From assembly GCF_004345615.1 (NCBI RefSeq), contig NZ_SLWK01000013.1:25453-89452 (forward strand): a stretch of DNA of 64,000 nt. The letters are read 5' to 3'. Origin of the DNA: Natronoflexus pectinivorans (GTDB lineage Bacteria > Bacteroidota > Bacteroidia > Bacteroidales > Marinilabiliaceae). The translations under genes were made by a program, and so were the position numbers. The notes beneath the pieces are model-generated. The model was given only the letters and a program-made list of their open reading frames with translations, was not told the DNA's origin and made no database searches. Shown here one piece after another: positions 7,932-16,167 of the stretch; within the stretch, counting starts at the first letter, position 1, and every line of letters begins with the position of its first letter.

Positions 7932-10900
7932 TCAACTTATAAAATTTCGGGACTGAAGATGCCTGACAACCGGCCGGTAAACTATGGGATTCACGTTGTA
8001 TTTTGTTTTTGGCCGGATAAGCAGTCCTTTCTCGAGCATGGGCACTAAAATGTTTCTAGCGGAATTTTCCGATTTACCAGTAACCTGAACATAGTCATGC
8101 AACGACAAGCCATCGTGTAACACGATGGTTTGAAGCACAAATAATTCGTCGGCGAACAAATTATTAACAAAGGAAAAATCTATCTCTTTCACTTTTCCCA
8201 TTTTTATTTCTCGTTCGGTCACCTCGCGGGTAAGTCTTAACCAATAGAGTTGCGCAAGGCTTATGTTTCCATAGCTTAACCGTGTAAGCTTTCTGAAAAA
8301 GTTCTTTCTTAGCATCTCCTGACGAGTTTTTGCGTCAGCTTGTTTAAATTGTTTTTGATGAACCACATCATCATCTTCTTCAAAAGATAGTTGGTATCCG
8401 CTGATATTATTGCGCCTTGAAATTATCTCTTCCATGGCATCTGGTTGCATATCCTGCAAGTGAACTGTTGAAGTAAAATATCCGGAAATATGAATGGTTT
8501 TATCGAGATATTTCCAGGCATGCCGGGTAAATGCACCAATCCATAATACTTTTTTCATGGTGTTCGACATCAGGTCGAACAACATCATCAGGTCATCGAA
8601 CCCATTTACCTTTTTTAAATAAAAATGGTGTAGGTTTTCAATAACAACTACACTCAGGCTATCTTTATTATTAAGATATTCAATAATTTGTTCATTAGAA
8701 TCAAAGTGCTCTTTAACTGCGAACAACTCGCTAAAAAAATCTAAATACCGATTTACTGTATGTATTTTTTCGCTTAAAGTAACCCTGTATATATCATTCT
8801 CCAGATTCTCCTTTTTCAAAAAACGATTGAGCAAGGAAGTCACCCCACTGCCCTTTTCACCCACCACAGCAATGGTTATAAAACGGTCTTTTCGCCAATG
8901 ATTAAGGGTTTCAGTTAATTCATTCAGTTCATCCTCCCTGCCAACAAAAAAACGCGACTCATTAACCGGCGTTAACTGGTAAAGCCTTTGGTAGACAAAT
9001 GGCAGTTTTTTCAAGGCATCAGCTGTCTCATTTATGAATTCAGATAACTCGAAAGCCAGACTTGCCGATTCATGTTTTAACCCTATTTTATACTGAAATT
9101 TATCAGCTCCGGATTTGAATTTTGTATAGCTGTTTTTCACATACTCAAAAGCCAGAGGAATAGCTGTTTTAAATCCTTTAAATAATTTTTCCTGAAACTC
9201 CTTTGACCTTTCAAGGGCTTTAATACGAGCTATTTTGAGATTGAGTTCAAAAATGGATTCACTGTTGGTGAGTTTCTGAATCTGGTCGTTAAAACGGTTA
9301 ATGGTGACAGCAAAATCGGCACTAAAAGTTTTCCCGGTATTATTAACAATCCTATGAGATTCGGAAAGCAACTCCAAAGAACGAACCGTGCCTTCCATCG
9401 CACTGATTAATGCCTCGCGAGCGGTTCCCTTTTTTTCATTCAGCATCATCGCAACCGACTCCAGATTAAAATCCCATACAGTACCAAGTCCTGTCAATTT
9501 TATTCTTGCTTCTTCAAGATTTTGCTCAACGGTGGCCATTATTTTCCCGGCATCGGTAACAAATACCGGCAGTGCTTCAAAGCTTAACAAACCAAGGGGA
9601 GATATGGTATTTACATCTTTTTCCTGTATCGGAGCTGCATATTTACGTTCAGAAACAAACGTGCGTTTTTCCGAGACTTTATTTAATTCTGCTTTAAAAC
9701 TCTGTAATAGTCGCCTGTAGTCGCTTTTAAAACAAATGGCCAATTTTTCAGTTAAGCCTGCAATGTGTTTATCTACAAATTCGCTTTCAGCTAATTTCCT
9801 CTCATTTGCCGCCAATTGAAGCACAGTTTTCTTTTGTCCTTCACAATTATCAAAGCGGTTACCGCTTTTGATTATAAATTGTTCTACCACAGCAAAACCG
9901 TCTTCAAGTTCCCCATGTATGTAATTATGGGTAACCTTTTCAAATTCAAAATATATATGAAAAACATTCAGATAGAGCAATGAAATCTCAACATCCAGCG
10001 TCCAGTCATCCAAAAGTGTGCACCACGACCTGTTCCATCCCCCAAGAATTCGATTACAATGATTATGAACGCGGTTACAATATGCATCAACCTTTCTGTT
10101 TTTGTATTTGCCGCCTGAAATATATAAGGTATCCGCTAAATTATACAGTGCATCAATTTGTAAAAATACATCCTTCAAATTCTCTTCAACTGAGCGTTCA
10201 AATTTCAGCAAAAGCTCTTTTTTTGTGGTAGCATTAATTATCTCAGGCAGTACCTCTTTAATATCCAACGCAGATTTATCCTCTTTTTTTTTCAAAGTTG
10301 CGTTACAGTGCTGGCTCAATGACATATCCTGCTCCCATAGTTCCAAGAAATCATGGGTATAATGAGTCAATAATTCCTCTAACAGCTCTATTTGTTGTTG
10401 ATACAACCAGCCATAAATGTGATGTGTCAGCATCTGATTAAGAGGAATGCGTCGCACTCTGAAAACGGTATTATCTCTAAGCGGTTTTCGGAATAATTTC
10501 CGAAAACCATTATAAATCCCCCTAAACCATTGAAGAATAGATGCTCGGAAATTACAAAAAACTGCAGCCGGATATAAAAACGGATTTTTAAGAAGAGAAA
10601 GTTCGTACCAAGTATATGGTTCTCTTACGGTCACTCTTTTAGGAAATTCGGCTATCCATTTCTGAAACTCATTTTCAAAAACTTCTGAAAGCTTATGAAT
10701 ACCATCATTGTTGCAGGTTTTAAGGTGCTCTTCGAGCATCTTAAATATTTCTACCCGGAAGTTTCGTTGTAACTCAACGTACTTAGCACTTTCATCGGGT
10801 TCTTTTAGCTCTTTCTTTAAACGATGATAGCTATGGAAGTACTCCTCAACCAACTTTTCCTGCCGCCCGGTTTGAGAATTTACAAAATCTTTAACAACAG

Positions 10901-10961
10901 GCCAAACTGCTGATATATATGAAGAATAAGCTTCGGCAATTATATCGTTTTTAAAATTCAT
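7932..10961 (-). CDS. Large P-loop NTPase-like protein with altered Walker A
   Basis: This 1009-residue protein has no signal peptide. Residues 1-670 are mostly predicted alpha-helix with charged, coiled-coil-like stretches and no family I recognise. At about 682 an ORC/AAA-type entry motif appears (FFVGREDELNELTETL). The Walker A that follows reads GEKGSGVTS (701-709), so the usual lysine is V707. A Walker B-like strand ends at VVVIENLHHF (E775). The C-terminal 150 residues resemble a winged helix (LSLHDYVQVTGKSENSARNI). The overall shape is that of AAA/STAND-type switches, but ATP binding or hydrolysis is doubtful without the lysine. It is followed after 16 bases by an MscS channel gene and preceded by a repeat element at 10987-11050. 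Confidence 0.6.
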   Translation of the reverse strand: MNFKNDIIAEAYSSYISAVWPVVKDFVNSQTGRQEKLVEEYFHSYHRLKKELKEPDESAKYVELQRNFRVEIFKMLEEHLKTCNNDGIHKLSEVFENEFQKWIAEFPKRVTVREPYTWYELSLLKNPFLYPAAVFCNFRASILQWFRGIYNGFRKLFRKPLRDNTVFRVRRIPLNQMLTHHIYGWLYQQQIELLEELLTHYTHDFLELWEQDMSLSQHCNATLKKKEDKSALDIKEVLPEIINATTKKELLLKFERSVEENLKDVFLQIDALYNLADTLYISGGKYKNRKVDAYCNRVHNHCNRILGGWNRSWCTLLDDWTLDVEISLLYLNVFHIYFEFEKVTHNYIHGELEDGFAVVEQFIIKSGNRFDNCEGQKKTVLQLAANERKLAESEFVDKHIAGLTEKLAICFKSDYRRLLQSFKAELNKVSEKRTFVSERKYAAPIQEKDVNTISPLGLLSFEALPVFVTDAGKIMATVEQNLEEARIKLTGLGTVWDFNLESVAMMLNEKKGTAREALISAMEGTVRSLELLSESHRIVNNTGKTFSADFAVTINRFNDQIQKLTNSESIFELNLKIARIKALERSKEFQEKLFKGFKTAIPLAFEYVKNSYTKFKSGADKFQYKIGLKHESASLAFELSEFINETADALKKLPFVYQRLYQLTPVNESRFFVGREDELNELTETLNHWRKDRFITIAVVGEKGSGVTSLLNRFLKKENLENDIYRVTLSEKIHTVNRYLDFFSELFAVKEHFDSNEQIIEYLNNKDSLSVVVIENLHHFYLKKVNGFDDLMMLFDLMSNTMKKVLWIGAFTRHAWKYLDKTIHISGYFTSTVHLQDMQPDAMEEIISRRNNISGYQLSFEEDDDVVHQKQFKQADAKTRQEMLRKNFFRKLTRLSYGNISLAQLYWLRLTREVTEREIKMGKVKEIDFSFVNNLFADELFVLQTIVLHDGLSLHDYVQVTGKSENSARNILVPMLEKGLLIRPKTKYNVNPIVYRPVVRHLQSRNFIS

Positions 10962-10986
10962 GTGCTTATTAATTTGTTTATTGAGG

Positions 10987-11050
10987 TCACATGCAACTCG
11001 CCTGAAGAATCATTCTCTGTATAAGCATATTTTACCATGGCTCGTTTCAT
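10987..11050. repeat. Promoter-proximal repeat, copy A
   Basis: This element begins TCACATGCAACTCGCC and ends CATGGCTCGTTTCAT. The same two ends, differing by one base, flank 13297-13380. Both copies lie just upstream of a minus-strand gene start (26 and 62 bases). The ends are loosely inverted (ATGnAAC at one side, GTTTCAT at the other). Function is unknown; it may be a small non-autonomous element or a shared promoter region. Confidence 0.55.
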
Positions 11051-11146
11051 ATCTAAGAGAATCTTTTTCCGAAGTTAAATTAGGTAAAATCTTTCAGATT
11101 TTACAACAACCATCTATCGGAATCGTCAAATTGAGAAAAAAGGGGG

Positions 11147-12319
11147 TTATTTTAATATTCGTTCCCCTGCAAAACTGGTCGCAATGGCGCCTAATGGTGC
11201 AGTAACAACGATGGAAAGTACAGCAATGGTCAAAATAACATCTCCTCCCGGAACCCCCATAGCCATTGGAACTGAACCAATTGCTGCCTGTACCGTAGCT
11301 TTTGGACTGTATGCTAGAATACAGAAAAACCGTTCCTTAAAACTGAATCCGGTTTTAAAAAGCGATGCCATAACGCCAACTGAACGCGCTAACAAGCCGG
11401 CGGTAATGATTAAGAGTCCCGCTACTCCAGCCTCCAAAGCAAGAAAGATATCTACCTCCGCACCTACCAGTGTGAATAGAATAATCTCAGCGAAAATCCA
11501 GGATTTATTGAGTTTGGAAGATAAATCGACCGCTGTTTTTTGTTCTTTTTCAAGAATAATAAAGCCAATGACCATTACACCAAGCAAAGATGCCAATGGA
11601 ATAAGCGACTGAACGGATTCAAGAGTTGTTAACAGAATGGCTGCACCCAATATAATTAAAACCTTCTTCGTATTGCGGGTTTCAAACTTTCTGAAAATCC
11701 ATAACAATATGAATGCAATCACAATTCCGAGTGTAACTCCGGTAATCACTGCCACGGGAATGGACAAAACCTGCACCGTAATATTAACTTGTTGTCCGCC
11801 ATAAAAGCCGGCAAATGCAGAGAATATGGTAATGGCAACCACATCGTCCAGTGAAGCTCCTGCCAATATCATGGTTGGAATTCCCTTTTCACTTCCTTTG
11901 CCACGGTCAATAAACGATAACATTTTGGGTACAATCACTGCCGGTGAAACGGCTGCAAGAATAAAACCCAGCATACCAGCTTCCACAAAACCCAAATCCC
12001 AAAAATACCAGGCAACAAACAGAACCATAAATCCCTCAAAAAGAACAGGTATAAATCCAAGTCGAATGGCCGGAGCACCTACCATTTTCAAGGTTTGCCT
12101 GTGTAATCCCATCCCTGCTCTAAGAAGAATAATGATGAGTGCGATTTTTCTTAAATCCTCCGAAGCAATCAATATACTTTCATCAATCCAATTGAGCGCA
12201 TGCGGACCAATGGCAATACCTAAAAACAGAATCCCCAGAAATCCGGGTAAACGCAGTTTTGTAAAAATATAATGAGCTGTTATACCAAACAAACCTATGA
12301 TAGCAAAACTTAAAGCCAT
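11147..12319 (-). CDS. Cation:proton antiporter, CPA2-type
   Basis: This is an integral membrane protein of about 390 residues with 11-12 hydrophobic helices, matching the Na+/H+ exchanger fold (PF00999). Features include an opening helix ending FTKLRLPGFLGILFLGIAIG, the GASLDDVVAITIFSA segment with the paired acidic residues of the ion site, and a final GDVILTIAVLSIVVTAPLGA. It lacks the C-terminal TrkA domains of KefB/KefC, so it is a short antiporter. I chose the ATG at 12319 because it begins the first helix (MALSFAIIG) and lies 13 bases after the amidase-like gene's stop; an upstream start at 12358 would overlap that gene. The two genes are probably co-transcribed. Confidence 0.85.
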   Translation of the reverse strand: MALSFAIIGLFGITAHYIFTKLRLPGFLGILFLGIAIGPHALNWIDESILIASEDLRKIALIIILLRAGMGLHRQTLKMVGAPAIRLGFIPVLFEGFMVLFVAWYFWDLGFVEAGMLGFILAAVSPAVIVPKMLSFIDRGKGSEKGIPTMILAGASLDDVVAITIFSAFAGFYGGQQVNITVQVLSIPVAVITGVTLGIVIAFILLWIFRKFETRNTKKVLIILGAAILLTTLESVQSLIPLASLLGVMVIGFIILEKEQKTAVDLSSKLNKSWIFAEIILFTLVGAEVDIFLALEAGVAGLLIITAGLLARSVGVMASLFKTGFSFKERFFCILAYSPKATVQAAIGSVPMAMGVPGGDVILTIAVLSIVVTAPLGAIATSFAGERILK

Positions 12320-12332
12320 TTCAGAGTTATAA

Positions 12333-13235
12333 TTATTCACAATTAACCACCCGACCAATAAGAATTCCGCTCACCCGAGGCAAACCTGCCAGATATTCAT
12401 GCAACGGAACGGGTGTTAATTCTACTTTATTGCTGCGAGTGGAGGCATGCAGCAAATGAACCCTTCCATTATGATGCACGGCAAACCCTGTGTGCGAAAC
12501 ATCAAGTCCTTCGATGGTGGTGACAAAGGCGATGATATCGCCCTTATTGATGTGTGATTCTTTATCCTTAATAATATCTTTGGTGAGGTATTTCATAGAA
12601 TACCCCGCAATTCTGCCCTCAATTCTCTGCAAAGGGAAAATATACTCCGGGTTTGCCTCCAGCTGACGATAAAACCCGGGGTTTGTAGACATAAAATGCA
12701 CCTCTGAATTAAACGCTTCATTTCCTATAGAGTCACTGATAAGAATCAGACTCCCTTGTTTTTCTCTCACTTTTAACCATTCGGTAAAGTAGTGAAGCCG
12801 CGAAAGGTAACCCTCCGGTTTTCCATGACGGTAGCGGATTAAAGCCAAATTTCTGTAAAAATCGTCAATATCCAAACGTCCGGAAGACTGACAACAGGCC
12901 ATGGCCAAAACATACTCAACAAAAGTGGTACAATCCAGCTCTCGCAGGTTAACCACCAATCGCTCCTCCCCTTCTAACTCCAGTGTTGAGGCCACATACT
13001 CGGTTCCGGCAAAAAACTCAGCCACTGCAATGATGCGGGAAGCACAATTTCCGGATGTGTCCCCGGCCAATCTGAACTCTGCCATCACTTCATTAAAAAT
13101 CACAGTATCCTGTAAGGTTGAATAAACCTCAAAATCAATCAAGGGTCCTTCTGATTCCGCTGATTTTTGTGCGCATGAAGCGATACAAAATGAACTTATG
13201 ATAATGAGAAGTAATTTTATTCTAAAATATCCCAT
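12333..13235 (-). CDS. DUF1460 amidase-like lipoprotein
   Basis: The protein matches the N-acetylmuramoyl-L-alanine amidase-like DUF1460 family (PF07313), which has an NlpC/P60-like cysteine peptidase fold. The catalytic cysteine is in LDCTTFVEYVLAMA and a histidine lies in SHTGFAVHHNGRVHLLHAST. I place the start at 13235 because MGYFRIKLLLIIISSFCIASC is a lipoprotein signal peptide; starting at 13271 would put twelve odd residues in front. The mature protein is probably periplasm-facing and acts on murein fragments, as shown for Bacteroides members of the family. It is the first gene of a run with the antiporter. Confidence 0.85.
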   Translation of the reverse strand: MGYFRIKLLLIIISSFCIASCAQKSAESEGPLIDFEVYSTLQDTVIFNEVMAEFRLAGDTSGNCASRIIAVAEFFAGTEYVASTLELEGEERLVVNLRELDCTTFVEYVLAMACCQSSGRLDIDDFYRNLALIRYRHGKPEGYLSRLHYFTEWLKVREKQGSLILISDSIGNEAFNSEVHFMSTNPGFYRQLEANPEYIFPLQRIEGRIAGYSMKYLTKDIIKDKESHINKGDIIAFVTTIEGLDVSHTGFAVHHNGRVHLLHASTRSNKVELTPVPLHEYLAGLPRVSGILIGRVVNCE

Positions 13236-13296
13236 TTTGGATTGCTTTATTGGTGATACAGACAATTTCATGTGTCTAAAATTTGTTTTTAAGTAA

Positions 13297-13380
13297 TCAC
13301 ATGGAACTCGCCAATAATCATCCTCCTGTGTGAGAACTTTTTGACTTCGTCGATCTGACGATTCTCATGGCTCGTTTCAT
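13297..13380. repeat. Promoter-proximal repeat, copy B
   Basis: This has the same ends as 10987-11050 (TCACATGGAACTCGCC and CATGGCTCGTTTCAT) around a different middle, which holds a short inverted repeat near 13346-13366 (GACTTCGTCG and CGATCTGACG). It lies 62 bases upstream of the DUF1460 gene start. Confidence 0.55.
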
Positions 13381-13539
13381 AAATGTTTCTCCAAAATTAA
13401 GGAAGTATTGGTAAAATATTCGTAATTTATGATGGAAAAATCAGAAAACATTTGATTCCTCAATTAAACAATATGCATTATTTGAAGTTATTTCAATTTA
13501 TGAATTAATGTCGTTGAGTTAAAATTTTATGAAATATAA

Positions 13540-13684
13540 ATTACTCCGATAGGGGTTATATGTGAATAACCGTGAGTTTCACTCACGGTTAATACACACC
13601 CAAGATATTCAACCCCGAATGAGGTTGAACCTTCAGGGTTCTTAATAATATGAAGTTACCCCCCTCCAATTACATCGGAGTTTG
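13540..13684. repeat. Composite palindromic intergenic element
   Basis: The ends carry inverted ACTCCGAT and ATCGGAGT about 130 bases apart. Inside is a perfect 11-bp hairpin (TAACCGTGAGT at 13567-13577, loop TTC, complement 13581-13591), followed by AACCCCGAATGAGGTT and AACCTTCAGGGTT. No ORF is present. It sits just upstream of the carboxylase operon, so it could affect its leader, but it looks like a dispersed palindromic repeat. Confidence 0.55.
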
Positions 13685-13767
13685 TTGGAATTTAAGTACT
13701 TCAAGCTTAACAAAACGAGATTAATTGCTGTATCATTAAAAATAACCAACACCATTAAAAGCTGATT

Positions 13768-15360
13768 ATGGCCAATTCAAAAAAGACAACCTCAAATATA
13801 AAGAATCATCAATCCAATAAAGCTCTGGCAGAAGAGCTTCTTCAAAACCTAAGAAAACAGAGCCAGGGGGGCTCTGAATCTCTTATGGAAAAGCACATTG
13901 CAAGAGGAAAGCTCCCTGCCCGCACCAGAATCGACAGGCTAATTGACCCCGGTACTCCATTCATGGAACTCTCTGCTTTAGCCGCATTTAACCAATACGA
14001 CAACGAATTCCCCGGAGCCGGAATTATTACCGGCATAGGTCTTATCCACAACCGGGAAGTGATGATTGTGGCCAATGATGCAACCGTTAAAGGAGGTACA
14101 TATGTGCATGAAACCATCAAAAAGCACCTTAGAGCTCAGGAAATTGCAGAAAAAAACAACATCCCATGCGTATATCTGGTCGATTCAGGAGGAATTTTTC
14201 TGCCCGAACAGGCCAATGTGTTTCCAGATAAAGATGATTTTGGAAGAATTTTCTTCAATCAGGCACGCATGTCTGCTGCCGGAATACCACAAATATCCAT
14301 CGTAATGGGTTCATGTACTGCCGGAGGTGCCTATATTCCTGCCATGAGCGACGAAACCATCATTGTCAGAAACCAGGGAACCATTTTTCTGGCCGGACCT
14401 CCACTGGTTAAAGCAGCCACCGGGGAAGAAGTTACCGCCGAAGAACTCGGCGGTGCCGAAGTTCACACTTCAATATCGGGAGTGGCTGACCACATTGCCG
14501 AAAACGATGACCATGCATTGCACATTTGCAGAGATATTTTTGCCAATATGCCCAAACCTCAAAAACATAATCTGGATAAAATAGAGTTTTCTGAACCAGA
14601 TTACTCTCCCGAAGATTTATATCATCTGATTCCGGGACATGGAGAACCATGGCCTGACGTAAGAGAAATTATAAACCGGCTCACCGATGCCGGCGAATTT
14701 CAGGAATTCAAGAAGAACTACGGAACAACATTGGTCACAGGCTTTGCCCGGTTACATGGTTACCAGGTAGGAATTTTAGCCAACAACGGCATTCTGTTTT
14801 CAGAATCGGCATTAAAAGGGACACATTTCATTGAACTGTGCAACTCAAGAGGGATTCCCATGATTTTTCTTCAGAACATTACCGGGTTCATGGTTGGTAA
14901 AGAGTATGAGAACAAAGGAATTGCAAAAGATGGTGCTAAAATGGTACACGCACTGGCAAATTCAGGTGTTCCGTTTTTCACCGTTATCATCGGCGGCTCT
15001 TATGGAGCTGGCAACTACGCCATGGGGGGAAGAGCCTACGAACCTCGCTTTTTATTCATGTGGCCCAATGCCCGTATTTCAGTGATGGGTGCTGCACAGG
15101 CCGCCGGAGTTTTATGCACCATTAAAGCAGAGCAGAAAAAAGCCAAAGGAGATATTCTGACCGAAAACGAAACAAAAGAGATTGAAAAAAGTATATTTGA
15201 TAAGTATGAAAACGAGGGGTCACCATGGTACAGCACCTCCAGATTATGGGACGATGGCATCATTGACCCGATTCATACCCGAACGGTTTTAGGAATGGCC
15301 ATCGAAACCTCGCTAAATGCACCTTTCAGAAAAGCTGAATATGGTGTTTTCAGGATGTAA
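13768..15360 (+). CDS. mccB: Methylcrotonyl-CoA carboxylase, carboxyltransferase subunit
   Basis: This 530-residue protein covers the full carboxyltransferase fold of acyl-CoA carboxylase beta subunits. It would move CO2 from carboxybiotin to 3-methylcrotonyl-CoA in leucine breakdown. Signature segments include the acyl-CoA/oxyanion loop [34 protein letters not shown], and the C-terminal half's biotin loop [20 protein letters not shown] with the downstream [12 protein letters not shown]. Those [13 protein letters not shown] and MGGRAY forms are typical of the methylcrotonyl rather than the propionyl enzyme. Its neighbours agree: an enoyl-CoA hydratase family gene starts 15 bases later and the biotin carboxylase subunit follows. 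A geranyl-CoA carboxylase is a less likely alternative. Confidence 0.9.
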   Translation: MANSKKTTSNIKNHQSNKALAEELLQNLRKQSQGGSESLMEKHIARGKLPARTRIDRLIDPGTPFMELSALAAFNQYDNEFPGAGIITGIGLIHNREVMIVANDATVKGGTYVHETIKKHLRAQEIAEKNNIPCVYLVDSGGIFLPEQANVFPDKDDFGRIFFNQARMSAAGIPQISIVMGSCTAGGAYIPAMSDETIIVRNQGTIFLAGPPLVKAATGEEVTAEELGGAEVHTSISGVADHIAENDDHALHICRDIFANMPKPQKHNLDKIEFSEPDYSPEDLYHLIPGHGEPWPDVREIINRLTDAGEFQEFKKNYGTTLVTGFARLHGYQVGILANNGILFSESALKGTHFIELCNSRGIPMIFLQNITGFMVGKEYENKGIAKDGAKMVHALANSGVPFFTVIIGGSYGAGNYAMGGRAYEPRFLFMWPNARISVMGAAQAAGVLCTIKAEQKKAKGDILTENETKEIEKSIFDKYENEGSPWYSTSRLWDDGIIDPIHTRTVLGMAIETSLNAPFRKAEYGVFRM

Positions 15361-15375
15361 GTAAATATAGAATCT

Positions 15376-16167
15376 ATGACCCTTATTAAGAAATTTGCCG
15401 AAAACATTTGCTATCTGGAGTTAAACCGGCCGGATAAGCGCAATGCACTGAACCGTTCCATGATATTGGAACTGATAGCATTTTTGCAGGATACTGCAGA
15501 ATCCAAACAATACAAAACACTGGTTTTGTCGGGGAAAAATGGTTTTTTTTCATCCGGTGCCGATTTGGACTGGATGCGTAAAGCCACGGAACAAACCTAT
15601 GAAGAAAATCTGGAGGACGCACGCCTGTTCAATCAACTGTATCACGAACTGGAAAAATTCCCCAAACCAATCATTGTCAGAGCCGACAAAGGCGCCTACG
15701 GCGGCGCCATTGGAATTCTGGCCTGTGCCGATATAACCATTACCTCTCCCGATGCCCTGTTTGCATTCAGTGAGGTTGGTTTGGGATTGGTACCGGCAAC
15801 TGTTGCCCCATACATCGTTAAAAAAACCGGACTGGCCAATGCACGATATCTATTGCTGAGTGGCATTCCCTTCAATGGAGAAGATGCCTATCGCTTCAAT
15901 CTGGTTCAACAAATATTCCCGGCCACGCACATTGCTGTAAAAACCAGAGAATTGGCCGTTAAACTGGCACGCAACAGCCCCGAGGCTGTTCAGCAAACCA
16001 AACTTCTTTTGAACCGGTTGGGGGATTCACTTGTTTCTGTTGATAAAAACATGCAGGAACTTTGCGCTGAACTCATCTCCAAAGCACGCATATCGGCCGA
16101 CGGACAAGAAGGGGTTAAAGCGTTTTTTGAAAAGCGAAAACCAAATTGGAATGACAAAAAGTTTTAA
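15376..16167 (+). CDS. liuC: Enoyl-CoA hydratase family, probable methylglutaconyl-CoA hydratase
   Basis: This 263-residue crotonase-fold protein has the first oxyanion-hole motif SGKNGFFSSGADLDWM and the second at KGAYGGAIGILACADI. The acidic residue region FAFSEVGLGLVPATVAPYIV matches the 3-methylglutaconyl-CoA hydratases (AtuE/LiuC type). Placed between the two methylcrotonyl-CoA carboxylase subunits, it would hydrate methylglutaconyl-CoA to HMG-CoA. Its last 17 bases overlap the start of the biotin carboxylase gene, suggesting translational coupling. Substrate assignment rests on context; the crotonase family is broad. Confidence 0.85.
   Translation: MTLIKKFAENICYLELNRPDKRNALNRSMILELIAFLQDTAESKQYKTLVLSGKNGFFSSGADLDWMRKATEQTYEENLEDARLFNQLYHELEKFPKPIIVRADKGAYGGAIGILACADITITSPDALFAFSEVGLGLVPATVAPYIVKKTGLANARYLLLSGIPFNGEDAYRFNLVQQIFPATHIAVKTRELAVKLARNSPEAVQQTKLLLNRLGDSLVSVDKNMQELCAELISKARISADGQEGVKAFFEKRKPNWNDKKF

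Noticed and set aside
11184..12272. Two long plus-strand frames (142 and 148 codons) opposite the antiporter gene
   Set aside because: They are antisense to a clearly conserved membrane protein and have the composition expected of its mirror frames.
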